A stretch of 6,917 bases of DNA from Acidobacteriaceae bacterium (GTDB lineage Bacteria > Acidobacteriota > Terriglobia > Terriglobales > Acidobacteriaceae): NCBI GenBank assembly GCA_003133425.1, contig PKXI01000141.1, positions 1 through 6,917 of the forward strand, read 5' to 3'. The notes beneath the pieces are model-generated. The model saw only the letters and a list, made by a program, of their open reading frames with translations, searched no databases and was not told the DNA's origin. A program made the position numbers and the translations under genes. This document shows, piece after piece, positions 6,824 through 6,917 of this stretch. Every line of letters starts with the position of its first letter. Position 1 is the stretch's first letter.

Positions 6824-6888
6824 GATGACATTACTTTTGTAATGACGAGCGCTTCGTGACGATTGGGCTTACAGCATTTTCGAGTTGA

Positions 6889-6917
6889 GTGTTAACCCAA
6901 CTTCGGGTGCCCCATCC
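6889..6917. repeat. Possible start of an interspersed repeat at window edge
   Basis: The last bases contain ACCC-AACTTC-GGGT, a small hairpin, followed by GCCCCATCC up to the window edge. A GGGTGCCCCATCC string resembles the beginning of palindromic intergenic repeats that I recall as frequent in Terriglobia genomes, but the other half lies outside the window, so this cannot be confirmed here. Confidence 0.25.

Noticed and set aside
6536..6859. 107-codon + strand open frame past the end of the TPR gene
   Set aside because: It overlaps the TPR gene in another frame and runs through the hairpin and terminator with no RBS.

Overview
The window comes from a GC-rich bacterial chromosome. The overall style points to Acidobacteriota, probably class Terriglobia: small single-gene Y1 transposases beside palindromic repeats, an exported TPR protein with a His/Ala/Pro-rich tail, and a metY-metX sulfhydrylation route. 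This is inference from gene content, since there is no rRNA or other marker to place the organism. Every convincing gene lies on the + strand.

Layout. Bases 68-502 encode a Y1 (IS200/IS605-like, HUH) transposase, followed by a REP-like hairpin at 530-549. Bases 742-1332 encode UbiX flavin prenyltransferase, with no UbiD partner in the window. Bases 1390-1856 hold a small multi-TM membrane protein whose frame appears broken by one missing base near 1575. Bases 1857-2185 lack a normal-sized gene but hold what looks like a complete attenuation leader: a strong promoter (1901-1930), a 21-codon leader peptide dense in Met and Cys (1971-2036), competing RNA hairpins, and an intrinsic terminator (2056-2095). 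Downstream are metY (2186-3487, O-acetylhomoserine sulfhydrylase) and metX (3581-4729, homoserine O-acyltransferase), separated by a long hairpin. The 323-base gap at 4730-5052 carries a weak terminator, a strong hairpin, repeated CCGGGG/CCCCGG motifs and a near-consensus promoter. These precede a 526-residue exported TPR protein with a duplicated C-terminal module and a His-rich tail (5053-6633). The 3' end holds a hairpin, repeated GACCGGC motifs, a terminator, and possibly the start of another repeat at the window edge.

How the genes work together. MetX activates homoserine to O-acylhomoserine (probably acetyl), and MetY replaces the acyl group with sulfide to give homocysteine, the precursor of methionine. 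The Met/Cys-rich leader ahead of a terminator suggests that ribosome stalling under Met-tRNA or Cys-tRNA shortage lets transcription continue into metYX. This is the most interesting element of the window. The regulatory model is inferred from sequence and has not been tested.
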